36,520 bases of DNA from an uncultured bacterium (GTDB taxonomy: Bacteria > Myxococcota_A > Bradymonadia > Bradymonadales > Bradymonadaceae): NCBI GenBank assembly GCA_937981985.1, contig CALJNB010000078.1, forward strand, positions 1 to 36,520, in the 5' to 3' direction. The notes under the pieces are model-generated. The model had not been told where the DNA came from, searched no databases, and worked only from the letters and a program-made list of their open reading frames with translations. Of this stretch, positions 1-8,634 are shown one piece after another. The number at the start of each line of letters is the position of its first letter. Positions within the stretch are counted from its first letter, which is position 1. The position numbers and the translations under genes were made by a program.

Positions 1-372
1 TTCTTGCGATATGCGGGGACGGTAAGGTTAATAATGGGGAAGGATGTGATGACGCAAACCAAGAGGATCTAGATTCATGTTCAAACACTTGTGTGTCTGC
101 TGTGTGTGGTGATGGTATCGTCAATAACGGCGAAGCATGTGACGACGGTAATCAAGATGATTTCGACTTGTGTTCAAACGCGTGTGTTCTTGCGATATGC
201 GGGGACGGTAAGGTTAATAATGGGGAAGGATGTGATGACGCAAACCAAGATGATCTAGATTCATGTTCAAACACTTGTGTGTCTGCTGTATGTGGTGACG
301 GTATCGTCAATAATGGTGAAGACTGTGACGACGGCAACCAGGTTGATGACGATGATTGTTCAAATACGTGCG
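1..372 (+). repeat. 93-bp tandem repeats in an A-B-A-B pattern (186-bp period)
   Basis: The DUF4215 units alternate between two versions. Unit A reads CGDGKVNNGEGCDDANQ and unit B reads CGDGIVNNGExCDDGNQ. Position 1 aligns with position 187, and only one mismatch (65 versus 251) is seen over the first 103 aligned bases. The second B unit is more diverged. The pattern implies a recent duplication of a two-unit block. The repeat starts outside the window. Confidence 0.85.
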
Positions 373-1028
373 CGGATACAAGCGTACTGCCCAGTTGTCT
401 CGCGTGGTTCGATGCCGGTGCTACAGCCGATGGTATTTACAAAGTGAATCCTTCTGGATTAACTGTGGATATTCTTTGCGATATGACGACCGATGGCGGA
501 GGATGGACCTTGGTTGCATCCTCAAATAAGCCCTTAAAGGATAAGGCCTCCACCTCTTATCATTCAAATTATACAACACTTGTGCCGAATGTCCGACGCA
601 ATGGAATTTGGGATGGAATGCGACCGATAACCAATCCGAACTCAGACATCAGATTTACCTGCCAATCTGGAACGAATGCGGTTGATCTCTCTTTCTATGA
701 TATCCAGTGGTATGAAGAACTCACAGCTTCAACAAACGACTCCGCGATTTGTTTCGAAGAAGTAGGCAATGACACGCAGCCTGCCCCGGCGCGGCGTAAC
801 AATATCACAAATGAGACCCGCGTTCTAAACGACCGATGGGACTACGACGGTTCGCTTGTAGGCGAGGATACTTGTGGATCGTCGACGGACTTCACTGTTG
901 ATTTTGAGGATCGTGGTATGGACTCTAATCAAAGCGATGGCACGGACTGGGGGGAAGACGATGGCACAATGAAGTGCGGCCAGAGCGGTTTAAGCACTGG
1001 CTACTGGCAGATCTGGGTTCGAGAGTAG
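1..1028 (+). CDS. DUF4215-repeat surface protein with C-terminal fibrinogen-like domain (5' truncated)
   Basis: This is the 3' part of a secreted or cell-surface protein; the frame is open to the left window edge (first full codon at 3), so the apparent GTG start at 93 is internal. The N-terminal part consists of 31-residue Cys-rich units of the form CGDGxVNNGExCDDGNQ..D.CSNxC, which match DUF4215 repeats common in Myxococcota. From about base 395 a fibrinogen-related domain follows: it has the SCLAWF start, the CDMTTDGGGWTLV core and the terminal WQIWVRE. In known proteins such domains bind glycans or proteins, so an adhesion role is likely but inferred. No sorting signal follows the domain. 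The gene ends before a terminator at 1062-1090, so it is not co-transcribed with mutS. Confidence 0.85.
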   Translation, partial: LAICGDGKVNNGEGCDDANQEDLDSCSNTCVSAVCGDGIVNNGEACDDGNQDDFDLCSNACVLAICGDGKVNNGEGCDDANQDDLDSCSNTCVSAVCGDGIVNNGEDCDDGNQVDDDDCSNTCADTSVLPSCLAWFDAGATADGIYKVNPSGLTVDILCDMTTDGGGWTLVASSNKPLKDKASTSYHSNYTTLVPNVRRNGIWDGMRPITNPNSDIRFTCQSGTNAVDLSFYDIQWYEELTASTNDSAICFEEVGNDTQPAPARRNNITNETRVLNDRWDYDGSLVGEDTCGSSTDFTVDFEDRGMDSNQSDGTDWGEDDGTMKCGQSGLSTGYWQIWVRE

Positions 1029-1061
1029 CGGTCTTGCCCAACAAGCCCTAGTTTCAATTTC

Positions 1062-1090
1062 AACGGATGCGCAAGGTGTCCGTTTTTTTT
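1062..1090 (+). terminator. Rho-independent terminator after the DUF4215 protein gene
   Basis: AACGGA (1062-1067) pairs with TCCGTT (1079-1084) around an 11-base loop, and the run of T continues to 1090. It lies 33 bases after the stop codon. The stem is short, so efficiency is uncertain. Confidence 0.6.
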
Positions 1091-1223
1091 GATCAACTTG
1101 AACATTTTTTAAGGGATGAGTTGGTTGGTTCGTGTGATTCAAAAATGCGTCTCACCGTCCTGAGAATGTTTAAACTTGTCGTTTTAAGTTGACTCTCTTA
1201 GGTGTGCTCACTTAGAACGCCTT

Positions 1224-3863
1224 ATGAAGATAACGCCCATGATGCAACAATATTTCGATGCAAAGGCTCGCTTTCCCGAAGCGATTCTTTTCTTTCGTAT
1301 GGGCGATTTTTACGAAATGTTTTTTGAGGATGCAGCCGAAGTCTCACGCGTTCTTGGGCTTACCTTAACGGCGAGACATAAGGGCGAAAAACATGAAACA
1401 CCAATGGCCGGCTTTCCGCATCATTCCGCAGCTGGATATATCAATCGTCTTATTGGTAAGGGTTACTCAGTCGCGATCTGTGAACAATTAGAAAATCCCG
1501 CTGACGTCAAAGGTATCGTGAAGCGCGATGTCGTTCGCGTCGTTACCCCAGGGATGGTTTATGATACGGAAACGTTGGATAGTAAGTCTGCGAACTTCGT
1601 GGCGGCGATGGATAAAACTAAAGATGGCCTCTTTGCATTGGCTTTTTTAGACCTCTCTACCGGCGAATTTAAAACAACGTTGGTTAGCGATGAAGAACAC
1701 GTTGCAACTGAACTTTTCAGACTCGAACCCAAAGAGGTTCTAAGTCACGGTGATGCGTTCAAGGAATTGATTCAGCGCGCGAACGCATACCATCGAAGTC
1801 GGGATGAAGATTCTTTTCTTGAAAAAAAACTTCTTTCAAAAATTTCAAAGGGTGTTCGACTTTCTGAGCATATGGATTACGACGGTTATTTCTTAGATAC
1901 AAAAGGCGTCGAAAGTTTGATTCGACAAACTAAAAGAACGTCGATTAATAGGGCTGTAAGTACTTTGCTCAACTATGTAGTTGAGACTTATCGCGGTATT
2001 CCCTCACATGTGTCCGATATTTCCTACTATGATAGTGATGCGTTTCTCGTAATAGATGACGCCACAAAAGCGAATCTGGAACTTACCGAAACTCTAATGG
2101 GAGCGCGCAAATCGGGAAGTCTGCTTCACGTTATTGATAAGACAGCGACCGCGCAGGGTGGTCGCTTATTGCGGACCTGGTTAAATTATCCATTAAAAAA
2201 TCCAGACGAAATTAATAAGCGCTTGGATGTCGTTGAGGCGTTTACTAAAAACTTGGCTATGCGTCAGGATGTTCGTAAAGCGATGGATAGCGTCTATGAT
2301 TTACAGCGTCTTTGCGGAAAGATCGCGTCTGGGACGAGTAACGCAAAAGATCTTCGCGCGTTATGGAAGACCTTTTCAGTAATTCCAGATCTAATAGAAA
2401 GCTTTGCTGAGTTGAAGGTGGATCGTTTGAACGAGCTTCGCGAACTCATTAATCCTCATGAGGCACTTTGTACGAAAATCGATTCCGCTATTGTCGAGGA
2501 GCCAACCGGAAAGCTTACCGAAGGTGGGCTCTTTAAACGCGGCTTCAATGATGAACTCGATACCATTCTGGATCTTGCGGAGAATGGTAAGGATTGGATT
2601 CTTAATTACGAAGCCGAGCAACGCGTATCCACCGGAATTCCAAAGCTGCGTCTAAAATATAATAAGGTTTTTGGCTACTTTATTGAAGTTACAAAATCCT
2701 ATGTCGGCGAGGTTCCCGAAAATTATATTCGTAAACAGACCTTAAAAAATTGCGAACGTTATTTCACGCCCGAACTGAAAGATATGGAAGACAGTATTGT
2801 CGGCGCGACCACAAAGCGTTGCGATGTGGAATACGCATTCTTTGAAAAGCTGCGAAAAGAAATCGCAGCCTTGATTCCATCAATTCGACAAACCGCCGCC
2901 GCGATAGCTGAATTGGATGTTCTGGTTTCTTTTGCAGAACTGGCGGAGCGAAACGATTTTTCGCGTCCGACAATTTGCGATTCAATGGAGCTCGAAATTA
3001 ACGAGGGGCGGCACCCTGTAGTAGAACAGAACTTAGACGGTGACCGTTTTGTGCCTAACGATAGTCGGCTTGATGGTGATATTTTTTTACAGGTAATTAC
3101 GGGTCCTAATATGGCCGGTAAATCTACAATTATTCGACAGGTCGCGTTGATTGTTCTCATGGCTCAGATGGGTTCTTTTGTGCCCGCAACTTCGGCAAAA
3201 ATCGGTGTCGTCGACAAAATATTTTCGCGTGTGGGTGCGAGTGATAATTTGGCCAAAGGGCATTCGACCTTTATGGTCGAAATGACTGAGACTGCGCATA
3301 TCCTGCGTAACGCGACTGAACGTAGTTTTATTGTTTTGGACGAAATCGGTCGCGGAACGTCGACTTTCGATGGTCTTTCGATAGCCTGGTCTGTTGTTGA
3401 ATATTTGCATAATACAATCGGTGCGCGGACGATGTTTGCCACCCATTATCATGAACTCAGCGAACTTATTCGTGTTTTGGATCATGCTGAAAATATGAGC
3501 GTCTCCGTCAAAGAATATAACGACCAAATTATCTTCTTAAGAAGACTGGTAAAGGGTGAGACGAATCGTTCATACGGGGTTCAGGTCGCTAAACTTGCGG
3601 GTCTGCCTGAAGAGGTTGTAGACCGAGCCAAAGAAGTGCTAGAAAACTTAGAGCGTGGACAGTTAAGCGAAATGGGACTTGATATCGGTAAGTCACCCGA
3701 AACAACTGAAAGTCAGCTTTCGCTGTTTAACTCTGTTCCAAAAATGAACGCTTACGAAATAGAAGTTTTGGAGGCACTAAAAGATTTAGACGAAAACGAA
3801 ATGACTCCGATGCAAGCTCTGACCATGTTGGGGCAATTTCGGCGAACATTGGAGAAAGTATGA
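1224..3863 (+). CDS. mutS: DNA mismatch repair ATPase MutS
   Basis: MutS recognises base mismatches and small loops and starts repair with MutL. The 879-residue length is normal for the family. The mismatch-probing motif GDFYEMF is at about residues 27-33 (F29 and E31, the Phe-x-Glu pair). The Walker A motif GPNMAGKST is at about 627-635, and the Walker B stretch VLDEIGRGTST follows at about 704. A sliding-clamp-binding motif, QLSLF, sits near 831-835, and the C-terminus has the helix-rich tetramerisation region. No mutL is visible here. The start at 1224 gives a typical MutS N-terminus, but I see no Shine-Dalgarno sequence before it. The stop overlaps the next start by 4 bases (ATGA), so it heads an operon. 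Confidence 0.98.
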   Translation: MKITPMMQQYFDAKARFPEAILFFRMGDFYEMFFEDAAEVSRVLGLTLTARHKGEKHETPMAGFPHHSAAGYINRLIGKGYSVAICEQLENPADVKGIVKRDVVRVVTPGMVYDTETLDSKSANFVAAMDKTKDGLFALAFLDLSTGEFKTTLVSDEEHVATELFRLEPKEVLSHGDAFKELIQRANAYHRSRDEDSFLEKKLLSKISKGVRLSEHMDYDGYFLDTKGVESLIRQTKRTSINRAVSTLLNYVVETYRGIPSHVSDISYYDSDAFLVIDDATKANLELTETLMGARKSGSLLHVIDKTATAQGGRLLRTWLNYPLKNPDEINKRLDVVEAFTKNLAMRQDVRKAMDSVYDLQRLCGKIASGTSNAKDLRALWKTFSVIPDLIESFAELKVDRLNELRELINPHEALCTKIDSAIVEEPTGKLTEGGLFKRGFNDELDTILDLAENGKDWILNYEAEQRVSTGIPKLRLKYNKVFGYFIEVTKSYVGEVPENYIRKQTLKNCERYFTPELKDMEDSIVGATTKRCDVEYAFFEKLRKEIAALIPSIRQTAAAIAELDVLVSFAELAERNDFSRPTICDSMELEINEGRHPVVEQNLDGDRFVPNDSRLDGDIFLQVITGPNMAGKSTIIRQVALIVLMAQMGSFVPATSAKIGVVDKIFSRVGASDNLAKGHSTFMVEMTETAHILRNATERSFIVLDEIGRGTSTFDGLSIAWSVVEYLHNTIGARTMFATHYHELSELIRVLDHAENMSVSVKEYNDQIIFLRRLVKGETNRSYGVQVAKLAGLPEEVVDRAKEVLENLERGQLSEMGLDIGKSPETTESQLSLFNSVPKMNAYEIEVLEALKDLDENEMTPMQALTMLGQFRRTLEKV

Positions 3864-5590
3864 ATTTGTCAAGATGGTCATTATTACTGGTAGTGGCGTT
3901 TACCTGTTGCAAATCTACACCTAAACCGATCTCTGAAAAAGCTGAAAAGGTTGCCAAACGCGAGGCCGCAAATAAGGCATTGGATGAGGATATCGACATA
4001 GCAACCGCGATTGCTAAGCGAACCTATCGGACTCATCTACAATTAGAAAAAGCACCGGCGAGTACGAGGGCGATTGATGGAGATGCCGCGGATTGGAAGG
4101 CGCTTCCTTTTAGGACTTTTAAAAAAAGGGACTCTATTGAGTCCGGAGTTTCTTTTTGGTCAGGGTCCCAAGATCTTTCCACACGGATCGCATTTGATAC
4201 CGACGGTGGTTGGGTGTATTTTTTCATCCAAGTTAAAGACGATAAAGTTGTCGTTGGCACCAATGAGGATAATGTTGCCGACGGCGTCAAAGTGACCATC
4301 TTAGATCCAAATTTAGACAAATTGAAGCATACGCTTCCCAAGGGAATCGGGCTGGATGACTTCTTGGTTGAACCTCGCAGCTTTATTTTTCTCCCGGACG
4401 GACGCGTCATTGACGATCAAGGCAAACCTTTCTCGGGTGCCGAATCGGGCGTTTATGAACATAAAAAGGGATATAGTTTAGAGGTGGCTTTTCCGCTCGA
4501 AGCCTTCGGGTCGGTTTCTAGCCTACCGCTTCGAGAGATGGCGTTCCGGATTGATGTTCTTGACGGCGATGATGAAAACGCAATTGAAACGCAAACGGTC
4601 CTATCGACGGTTCCATCGGCGGTAGGTTTACGAAAGCGTTTTTCTAAAATTGATGTGAATTTACGTCCACAGGCAGAACTCAAAACTGGCGTTTCGCGTA
4701 AAAATGCTATCGGACGTTGGGAATTTGAAGGCGGTGGTTGGAGCTTTGTAAGTTTCGAAGTGGTTCCTAAAACCTGGGAGGCTCTAAGCGATTTATCTGT
4801 TCTGGAGGCTGCGCTTAAAAAGGACAAGGCGATATCCTCTCAATGTAATTTGGCGACAAATGATTTTCATTTAGTCGACGCCTATCAATCTCCCGGCGGC
4901 GGATTCGCCGCGGGGTTGGTAATCTGCGGAACAAAAGTTAGAAAAGGTAAATGTTCTTCCAAAGCCAAGACGCGTGTGCATTGGATTCAAGCAGAAAAAG
5001 ATGATGATGGGAACTGGACGTCTAGCGATAAGATCGATGTCTTTTCCAAACCACTTGCCCAATGTGTTAATCAGTCGGCAAAGGGGCCTTTTTTGTCAGG
5101 GCTGTCAGTTTATCCCTTAGATATATTAGCTAAGAATATTTGGATGGTAGGTTGGACCGAAGGTGAGACGAGTCCTTCGTATACATCAGAAAAAAGTGGT
5201 GTTGTCTTACTCAATACCGATTCGGAACGTCCGATCATTGGGAATCTCATTACTGACGCGCAAGTGAGCGATGAAGAGTCTCGCACACTGTCTAATACAT
5301 CAACTTATCTCGCATTATTAAACGATGACAATTCAGTTGATATATGCCAACGAGAGGCTTGGGAGGAACAATCGTGTTCTGATTTTTTAAGAGGATGTGA
5401 AAAATATGAGAAAGGGCTGCGCCATAACATCTATATGTGGAATAAGAGCGATAAGTATTTTGAAAGCTATGATCTGATCAAGCATGACAAGTGTCGCCAC
5501 AATTATGATCTTCAACAAGAAAAATCGTATCTTATTTTACAACTTCCAGGGCGAATCGGACTGCTTTCGTTTTCGGCAGACGAATGGTGA
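3860..5590 (+). CDS. Secreted protein with CBM9/DOMON-like domain, possible lipoprotein
   Basis: A 576-residue exported protein. The N-terminus has a hydrophobic signal (residues 5-15) ending in a Cys pair at 16-17. The lipobox is not canonical, so lipid attachment is possible rather than sure. Residues of about 50-240 resemble the carbohydrate-binding module 9-like fold: they contain IDGDAADWKALPF, then IAFDTDGGWVYFFIQVKDDKV and later YSLEVAFPLEAFG, a pattern usual for CBM9-like domains of outer-surface proteins. The remaining half (about 270-576) carries around a dozen cysteines and I do not recognise it. The gene overlaps mutS by 4 bases and the next gene by 7, so it is translationally coupled. 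Ligand unknown. Confidence 0.75.
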   Translation: MNLSRWSLLLVVAFTCCKSTPKPISEKAEKVAKREAANKALDEDIDIATAIAKRTYRTHLQLEKAPASTRAIDGDAADWKALPFRTFKKRDSIESGVSFWSGSQDLSTRIAFDTDGGWVYFFIQVKDDKVVVGTNEDNVADGVKVTILDPNLDKLKHTLPKGIGLDDFLVEPRSFIFLPDGRVIDDQGKPFSGAESGVYEHKKGYSLEVAFPLEAFGSVSSLPLREMAFRIDVLDGDDENAIETQTVLSTVPSAVGLRKRFSKIDVNLRPQAELKTGVSRKNAIGRWEFEGGGWSFVSFEVVPKTWEALSDLSVLEAALKKDKAISSQCNLATNDFHLVDAYQSPGGGFAAGLVICGTKVRKGKCSSKAKTRVHWIQAEKDDDGNWTSSDKIDVFSKPLAQCVNQSAKGPFLSGLSVYPLDILAKNIWMVGWTEGETSPSYTSEKSGVVLLNTDSERPIIGNLITDAQVSDEESRTLSNTSTYLALLNDDNSVDICQREAWEEQSCSDFLRGCEKYEKGLRHNIYMWNKSDKYFESYDLIKHDKCRHNYDLQQEKSYLILQLPGRIGLLSFSADEW

Positions 5591-5883
5591 ATCCAGACAA
5601 GGTTTCAAATTTACCTAGCGGAAGTTTACTTCTTCTAAATACGAGTTTGGTGATGGGGGGAATAGCGATTATTTCTCTTGTTGTTGAGATTCTAACTGAA
5701 AGATGGTTGGCCAAAGCGTTAGGACTCCCGGTTTTCATGAGTTTGCCATTGGGTGTGGGTACCGGGGTTTTGATGTTTCTTACGTGGCGTTCAAAGAATG
5801 TTCGGCCGACTTTAGTAACTGTTTTGTTTGTAACCTATTTTGCCATTTTTTTTAGCGCGTTATTCTGGATGAAGGGAAGTTGA
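5584..5883 (+). CDS. Small membrane protein, three predicted helices
   Basis: A 99-residue protein I do not recognise. Three hydrophobic segments at about residues 15-37, 47-66 and 77-96 predict an inner-membrane protein; the short basic loop WRSKNVR separates the second and third. Its size and topology recall small accessory membrane proteins such as AtpI-like proteins, but no diagnostic motif is seen. It overlaps the preceding gene by 7 bases and shares its stop codon with the next start (TGATG). Confidence 0.7.
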   Translation: MVNPDKVSNLPSGSLLLLNTSLVMGGIAIISLVVEILTERWLAKALGLPVFMSLPLGVGTGVLMFLTWRSKNVRPTLVTVLFVTYFAIFFSALFWMKGS

Positions 5884-6656
5884 TGAGAGAAAGTATTGTT
5901 GAGATAGCGAAAACGCTTCGTGACGCAGAAATAGAAAGCGTCCCGTGCGCACCGCCCTCCGAAAATTATGAACTTAATGATGAGATTGCTTACGGAGTTC
6001 AGAAACATAATATTGATATTAAGATCAAAGACGGTCGTCGTATTATTGGTCGCAAGGTCGGGTTGACCTCCGAAGCCATTCAGAGTTGGTTGGGCGTTGA
6101 TAGACCCGATTTTGGAACCTTGATGGATGATATGTTGGTTGATAATGGCGCTTCTTTCTCCGCGACGCGCTTATTACAACCCAGAGCCGAAGCGGAAATC
6201 GCTTTCGTCATGGGTGAAGATCTGAAAGGTCCCACCGTCGTTAACGATGTTATTCGGGCAACCGACTATGTCCTTCCAGCGATCGAAATTATTGACTCAC
6301 GAATCGCCGATTGGAAAATCACCTTTTTTGATACGGTCGCAGATAATGCTTCCAGCGGACTTTTCGTTCTAGGCGATAAACCCACCCGTCTCATAGATAT
6401 TAATCTTTCCTTGGCCGGTATGTGGCTTAAGAAAAATGGCAAGGTTGTCTCTACGGGGGCGGGCGCGGCTTGCTTAGGGTCGCCACTAAAAGCAATTGCT
6501 TGGCTAGCAAATACTCTTAATGCGTTGGACACGCCCATTCAAAAAGGCGACATTATTCTTTCCGGCGCGCTGGGTCCTGTAACGCCTTTGGTAGCGGGAG
6601 ATTATGTTCAATGTTCAATATCAAAACTTGGTGACGCGTCGTTTCGTGTTGTCTGA
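5883..6656 (+). CDS. 2-keto-4-pentenoate hydratase / 2-oxo-hepta-3-ene-dioate hydratase-like protein (MhpD family)
   Basis: A 257-residue member of the MhpD/XylJ/DmpE family, which hydrates 2-hydroxypentadienoates or, in the related DmpH, decarboxylates 4-oxalocrotonate in aromatic meta-cleavage pathways. The metal-binding acidic residues are present: E103 and E105 in RAEAEIAFVM and E135 in LPAIEIIDSRI. GRKVGLTS near residue 56 and GDIILSGALGP near the C-terminus are also family hallmarks. I take the ATG at 5883, which overlaps the upstream stop (TGATG); a TTG at 5880 would add one residue. No other gene of a catechol pathway is in the window, so the exact substrate is open. Confidence 0.9.
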   Translation: MRESIVEIAKTLRDAEIESVPCAPPSENYELNDEIAYGVQKHNIDIKIKDGRRIIGRKVGLTSEAIQSWLGVDRPDFGTLMDDMLVDNGASFSATRLLQPRAEAEIAFVMGEDLKGPTVVNDVIRATDYVLPAIEIIDSRIADWKITFFDTVADNASSGLFVLGDKPTRLIDINLSLAGMWLKKNGKVVSTGAGAACLGSPLKAIAWLANTLNALDTPIQKGDIILSGALGPVTPLVAGDYVQCSISKLGDASFRVV

Positions 6657-6671
6657 CTTCATGGAGAAAAA

Positions 6672-6878
6672 ATGAAAAAACTAGCACTTTTATTATTTGT
6701 AATCTTAGCTGGATGCGGTGACTCAGATTCAAGTCCTCAAGAGTATTGCTACGAGCATACCTTCAACGACGTTACCACTGGTAAACAATGTTTTTCGTCT
6801 AGGACTGACTACTGTTCTTCGTTGTGCGCCGAAACGAATACTATCAGTGTTCAAGCATGTGCAGCTGAGTGTGAATAA
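6672..6878 (+). CDS. Small cysteine-rich lipoprotein
   Basis: A 68-residue product with a classical lipoprotein signal: MKK, a hydrophobic stretch and the lipobox LAGC with C15 as the lipidated residue. The mature part is about 54 residues and holds seven further cysteines (C..C...C..C...C...C), suggesting disulphide stabilisation in the periplasm. A good ribosome-binding site, GGAGA, lies just upstream. It is 15 bases after the hydratase gene and is likely the same transcript. No known function. Confidence 0.75.
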   Translation: MKKLALLLFVILAGCGDSDSSPQEYCYEHTFNDVTTGKQCFSSRTDYCSSLCAETNTISVQACAAECE

Positions 6879-6910
6879 AAGAACCTTTACCTTTAACGAA
6901 GTAATTTTAT

Positions 6911-7696
6911 ATGAACCTAAATCATCTTATTTATGGAGAAGTTAACCAAGGCGCTCCAATCGTTTTTCTTAACGGGATGACTCAGTCGACAGCGCATTGG
7001 AAATCCCAGGCGAAGCACTTTTCGTCTAAGTATACAGTTTTGACCTACGATGCGCGCGGCCAAGGTGATTCTTCATTAGGACTCGAACCTCTCTCGTTGG
7101 AGATTCACGCGAGCGACCTACTGGAACTACTAGAACGCTTACAGTTTGAACAATGTCACTTAGTTGGGTTCAGTCACGGGGCTAGAATCGCACTTGCTTT
7201 TTCGTCCTTATATCCCGAAAAAGTAAAGTCGCTTACCTTATGTAGCGCAACAGCACTTCCGTCGGTACGGGCTAAAACGATTATAAAAAGCTGGCGAGAA
7301 GTTCTGAGTCGAGGTGGATTGGAGGCGATGGCTTGGTGTTCATTGCCCTCTATTCTAGGTCCCGATTACCTAGCTGCAAATGAGCGAATGATTCGAGGAA
7401 TGATTCGTGCTTCTGTTGACCGCAATAGTTTGGTCGGTACAACTGCGCTTCTTGAAGCCATGATTGACTATCCAGACCTTTCGGAGTTCGCGACCGAAAC
7501 CTCTTGTCCTACTCAAGTTCTTTTCGGTTCGCATGATCCGCTTGTTGAAAAAGAGGGCGCTAATGAATTGGCGCGTTTAACAAAAGGTGAGGTTTTTGAA
7601 ATTATCGATTGCGGTCATACGATTCCGATCGAACGACCTAAGGTATTTCAACAACATATAGAAAAGTTTTTGGGAAAAATTGAAATTTCAAAGTGA
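6911..7696 (+). CDS. Alpha/beta hydrolase
   Basis: A 261-residue alpha/beta-hydrolase fold protein. The oxyanion-hole segment FLNGMTQS (19-26), the nucleophile elbow GFSHG with S88, the acid D209 in FGSHDPLV and H236 in DCGHTIPIERP complete the catalytic triad. The cap region LPSILGPDYLAANERMIRGMIRA resembles the 3-oxoadipate enol-lactonase (PcaD) and meta-cleavage hydrolase group. Together with the MhpD-like gene upstream this hints at ring-cleavage product metabolism, which is inference only. It is the last gene of the mutS operon and overlaps a convergent gene by 9 bases. Confidence 0.9.
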   Translation: MNLNHLIYGEVNQGAPIVFLNGMTQSTAHWKSQAKHFSSKYTVLTYDARGQGDSSLGLEPLSLEIHASDLLELLERLQFEQCHLVGFSHGARIALAFSSLYPEKVKSLTLCSATALPSVRAKTIIKSWREVLSRGGLEAMAWCSLPSILGPDYLAANERMIRGMIRASVDRNSLVGTTALLEAMIDYPDLSEFATETSCPTQVLFGSHDPLVEKEGANELARLTKGEVFEIIDCGHTIPIERPKVFQQHIEKFLGKIEISK

Positions 7697-7912
7697 ATCG
7701 CTTTCTATCGTCCTTTTTTTAAATAAATTAAATAGAACGAAACCGATGATTGTTGGGGGAAGTCCCCCATGTAAAGCGATATCAAACCAATCTATCGCTG
7801 CCAAAGATTGACCCGTTTGCAGCCATGTGATCTTTTCAAGAAGATGCGGCGGACCAGAAGGGTAGGGAGCGATGAGTAGCCAAATCGCAATTATCAATAG
7901 TAGTGGTTTCAT
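7688..7912 (-). CDS. Small two-helix membrane protein (family often annotated 'RND transporter')
   Basis: A 74-residue membrane protein with hydrophobic segments at about residues 3-17 and 51-65. The central PHLLEKITWLQTG......DWFDIALHG recalls a widespread family of short proteins with the pattern PEPHLxEKxxML.....xxDxFDLxxHG, which databases often label RND transporter although they are too short to be one. The match rests on my memory of that pattern. It lies 35 bases downstream of the cyclophilin genes on the same strand and overlaps the convergent hydrolase gene by 9 bases. Confidence 0.65.
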   Translation of the reverse strand: MKPLLLIIAIWLLIAPYPSGPPHLLEKITWLQTGQSLAAIDWFDIALHGGLPPTIIGFVLFNLFKKRTIESDSL

Positions 7913-7947
7913 ATCTAGAAGCTGGGAGAATTTATCGCTTTGACGTC

Positions 7948-8634
7948 TTATTTTTCACCAAGGATGATGATTTTTTTAATACGATCCAGTTTTGGGTGTT
8001 GTTCGTGCGCGTAGGGATTACCTCGTTCGGAAAATAACCGTTGGAATGTCGGCCTATTTTCGCCGTATTCAGTATTAACACGTTCAATTACCTCCAAACC
8101 TTCGACGATCTCGCCTAGGGGTGTAAATCCGGCATTATCCAAACGGCTATTATCAACGAGATTTATGAAGAGTTGATGCGAACGTGTGTTGGGTCCCGCC
8201 GATGCAAAACTAATGGTCCCGCGTTTATTCGATAAGGTCTGATGAGGATCGTCAGCGATCTTTCTCTCTTTCCATATTGCGTTTATTTCAGGGTCACCAT
8301 GAATTCCGAATTGAAACATGAAATTATTGATCGCTCGAAAGATAAGAATATCTTCGTAGTATTTGGCTTTGACCAACGAATAAAACCGGTCGATCCCGAT
8401 GGGGGCAGAACTACGTTCAAAAGAAATAACAAAATCGCCAAAGGTGGTGATGAATTTTGCGAGAAACTTTTCAGGAGCGCGTACCTCCGCCATCTCAGGA
8501 AAGAGCCGTAAATCAGCTGTCGGTACTTCCACTTTCTCTTCCAGATTTACCAATTGCGGTTGAGAGCTGGTTTGATTCGCGGCACCACCGCATCCGAAAA
8601 GAATAAGACTGAGAAAGAAGAGGAGGTTTTTCAT
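7948..8634 (-). CDS. Cyclophilin-type peptidyl-prolyl isomerase lipoprotein (second copy)
   Basis: A 228-residue periplasmic or outer-membrane-anchored cyclophilin. The signal peptide ends in the lipobox LFGC with C15. The isomerase domain runs from about residue 60 to 225: TTFGDFVISFERSSAPIGIDRFYSLV, then IFRAINNFMFQFGIHG, where the Arg aligns with the catalytic Arg of cyclophilin A, then RGTISFASAGPNTRSHQLFINL and GFTPLGEIVEGLEVI. Such enzymes speed cis-trans isomerisation of X-Pro bonds in exported proteins. It overlaps its upstream paralogue by 4 bases and is clearly a tandem duplicate of it. Confidence 0.9.
   Translation of the reverse strand: MKNLLFFLSLILFGCGGAANQTSSQPQLVNLEEKVEVPTADLRLFPEMAEVRAPEKFLAKFITTFGDFVISFERSSAPIGIDRFYSLVKAKYYEDILIFRAINNFMFQFGIHGDPEINAIWKERKIADDPHQTLSNKRGTISFASAGPNTRSHQLFINLVDNSRLDNAGFTPLGEIVEGLEVIERVNTEYGENRPTFQRLFSERGNPYAHEQHPKLDRIKKIIILGEK

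Noticed and set aside
152-337. Antisense ORF with two similar halves opposite the DUF4215 repeats
   Set aside because: Its internal repetition only mirrors the coding repeats on the plus strand.
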